Source of the DNA: Lachnospiraceae bacterium
Lineage (GTDB): Bacteria; Bacillota; Clostridia; Lachnospirales; Lachnospiraceae
Length of the DNA: 64,000 nt
NCBI GenBank assembly: GCA_017622845.1
Contig: JAGAQJ010000047.1
Location: 62,001-126,000, forward strand
Reading direction: 5' to 3'
In this document: in pieces, positions 63,338 through 64,000 of the stretch
How the letters are laid out: every line of letters starts with the position of its first letter
How positions within the stretch are numbered: position 1 is the stretch's first letter
The notes under the pieces: model-generated
Seen by the model: only the letters and a program-made list of their open reading frames with translations
Database searches by the model: none
Told to the model about the DNA's origin: nothing
Program-made: the position numbers and the translations under genes

Positions 63338-64000
63338 TTATCTCTTAAGATTTACAAGCTCCTCCAGCAAAGTATCTGAGGTTGTAATAATTCGGCTGTT
63401 TGCCTGGAAACCTCTTTGTGTAGTAATCATGTCCGTAAACTGCTGGGAAAGGTCTACGTTTGACATTTCAAGCACGCCGGTTGTCATGTATCCGGTACCG
63501 CTTGCTTTGATGTCCACGCCCACGCCGTCAAAATCACCGGAGTTGGCGGTTGCTGAGTAGAGGTTATCTCCTTCATTCTGAAGACCCATTGCATTCGCAA
63601 AGGTCGCTACTGCAATCTGGGCAATGGACTTTGACATGCCATTGCTGTAATTTGCCGTAATCACACCATCTGTTCCGATTGATACGCCTGTCAGGCTTCC
63701 TACCTTACGTCCGTCATCTCTCAGACCCGAAACTGTTGACTTGCCGCCGTTTTCGACATTTTTTGTCGTAGACATATCAAAGCTCACATCAGAGAAGTAA
63801 GAGTTTAATGCGCTGAGATTCAGTGTAAACGCCGTATTTCCCTCAGAACCCACATAGGAGAAATCGCCATCTGAAATATCATATACAACATTAAAGCTTG
63901 TGTTGTCTCCGAGATTGGTGGTATCAATCTCATCGCCATTTGAATCTGTCATGCTGATCAGCTCAATCGTATAAGACCCGTCTATTTTCTCCGCGAGCGT
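63338..64000 (-). CDS. flgE: Flagellar hook protein FlgE, C-terminal part (cut by window edge)
   Basis: The last 220 codons of the hook structural protein. The C-terminal FlgE/FlgF/FlgG signature is clear: TGYMTTGVLEMSNVDLSQQF and TDMITTQRGFQANSRIITTSDTLLEELVNLKR (cited in parts), with the QIAVATFANAMGLQ segment before it. The N-terminus lies beyond base 64000. Confidence 0.95.
   Translation of the reverse strand, partial: TLAEKIDGSYTIELISMTDSNGDEIDTTNLGDNTSFNVVYDISDGDFSYVGSEGNTAFTLNLSALNSYFSDVSFDMSTTKNVENGGKSTVSGLRDDGRKVGSLTGVSIGTDGVITANYSNGMSKSIAQIAVATFANAMGLQNEGDNLYSATANSGDFDGVGVDIKASGTGYMTTGVLEMSNVDLSQQFTDMITTQRGFQANSRIITTSDTLLEELVNLKR

Overview
The window looks like the chromosome of a flagellated, strictly anaerobic, low-to-mid GC Firmicute of the Lachnospiraceae type (Roseburia/Eubacterium-like). 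The basis is the Bacillus/Clostridium-style fla/che operon with FliY, CheC, CheD, FlhF/FlhG and SigD running into rpsB-tsf, an A-type flavodiiron protein, Kdp, LarB/LarC, a GH120 beta-xylosidase, and many small Lachnospiraceae-type families (DUF6320, DUF6115-like, DUF1622). Almost all genes are on the minus strand, so the window reads right to left. I saw no rRNA, tRNA or CRISPR array and no intact transposase.

Layout. 1-800: start of a Kdp potassium ATPase operon (small membrane protein, kdpF, kdpA cut by the window edge). 942-7618: one unit with a good promoter in front of larB, then larC, a HAD phosphatase, a MATE transporter, cbiB and cobD, closed by a terminator; it joins nickel-pincer and cobalamin cofactor genes. 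7608-14608: a csoR / membrane-tethered HMA / copA copper operon lying between two response-regulator c-di-GMP phosphodiesterases (REC-GGDEF*-EAL and REC-HD-GYP). A 146-bp miniature transposable element with terminal inverted repeats and an 8-bp target duplication sits just after copA. 14784-22722: flavodiiron protein, then the F1Fo ATP synthase operon, in which delta and alpha are one fused polypeptide. 23038-29081: asnA (+), a condensation-fold acyltransferase with a DUF6320 membrane partner, a DUF1622 protein, a small HExxH protein, and an orphan sugar-binding lipoprotein. 29310-33552: AraC regulator, GH43 and GH120 glycosidases (xylan / xylo-oligosaccharide use). 33648-36994: MBL-fold lipoprotein, tsf and rpsB with a structured leader. 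37041-64000: the flagellar and chemotaxis region, in transcription order flgE - glycosyltransferase - flbD - motA - motB - fliL - fliM - fliY - cheY - fliO - fliP - fliQ - fliR - flhB - [78-bp tandem repeats] - flhA - flhF - flhG - PilZ - cheB - cheA - cheW - cheC - cheD - unknown membrane protein - sigD - fapA - small protein - SwrB-like protein - MltG-like protein - rpsB - tsf.

How it works together. The motility block encodes the stator, C-ring, export gate, chemotaxis signalling with the B. subtilis-style CheC/CheD/FliY adaptation and dephosphorylation module, the motility sigma factor, and a PilZ c-di-GMP receptor; the two c-di-GMP phosphodiesterases elsewhere in the window could feed the same network. 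Intrinsic terminators and new promoters split this block into sub-operons (after flgE, at the flhB/flhA junction, and after fapA).

Most worth a second look: the delta-alpha ATP synthase fusion; a perfect in-frame Shine-Dalgarno and start inside copA that should release a free CopZ-like chaperone; the IS66-like MITE after copA; the 78-bp tandem palindromic repeat inside the fla operon; a large hyphenated palindrome beside flbD; a T-box-like motif next to the rpsB ribosome-binding site; and a glycosyltransferase inserted between flgE and flbD.
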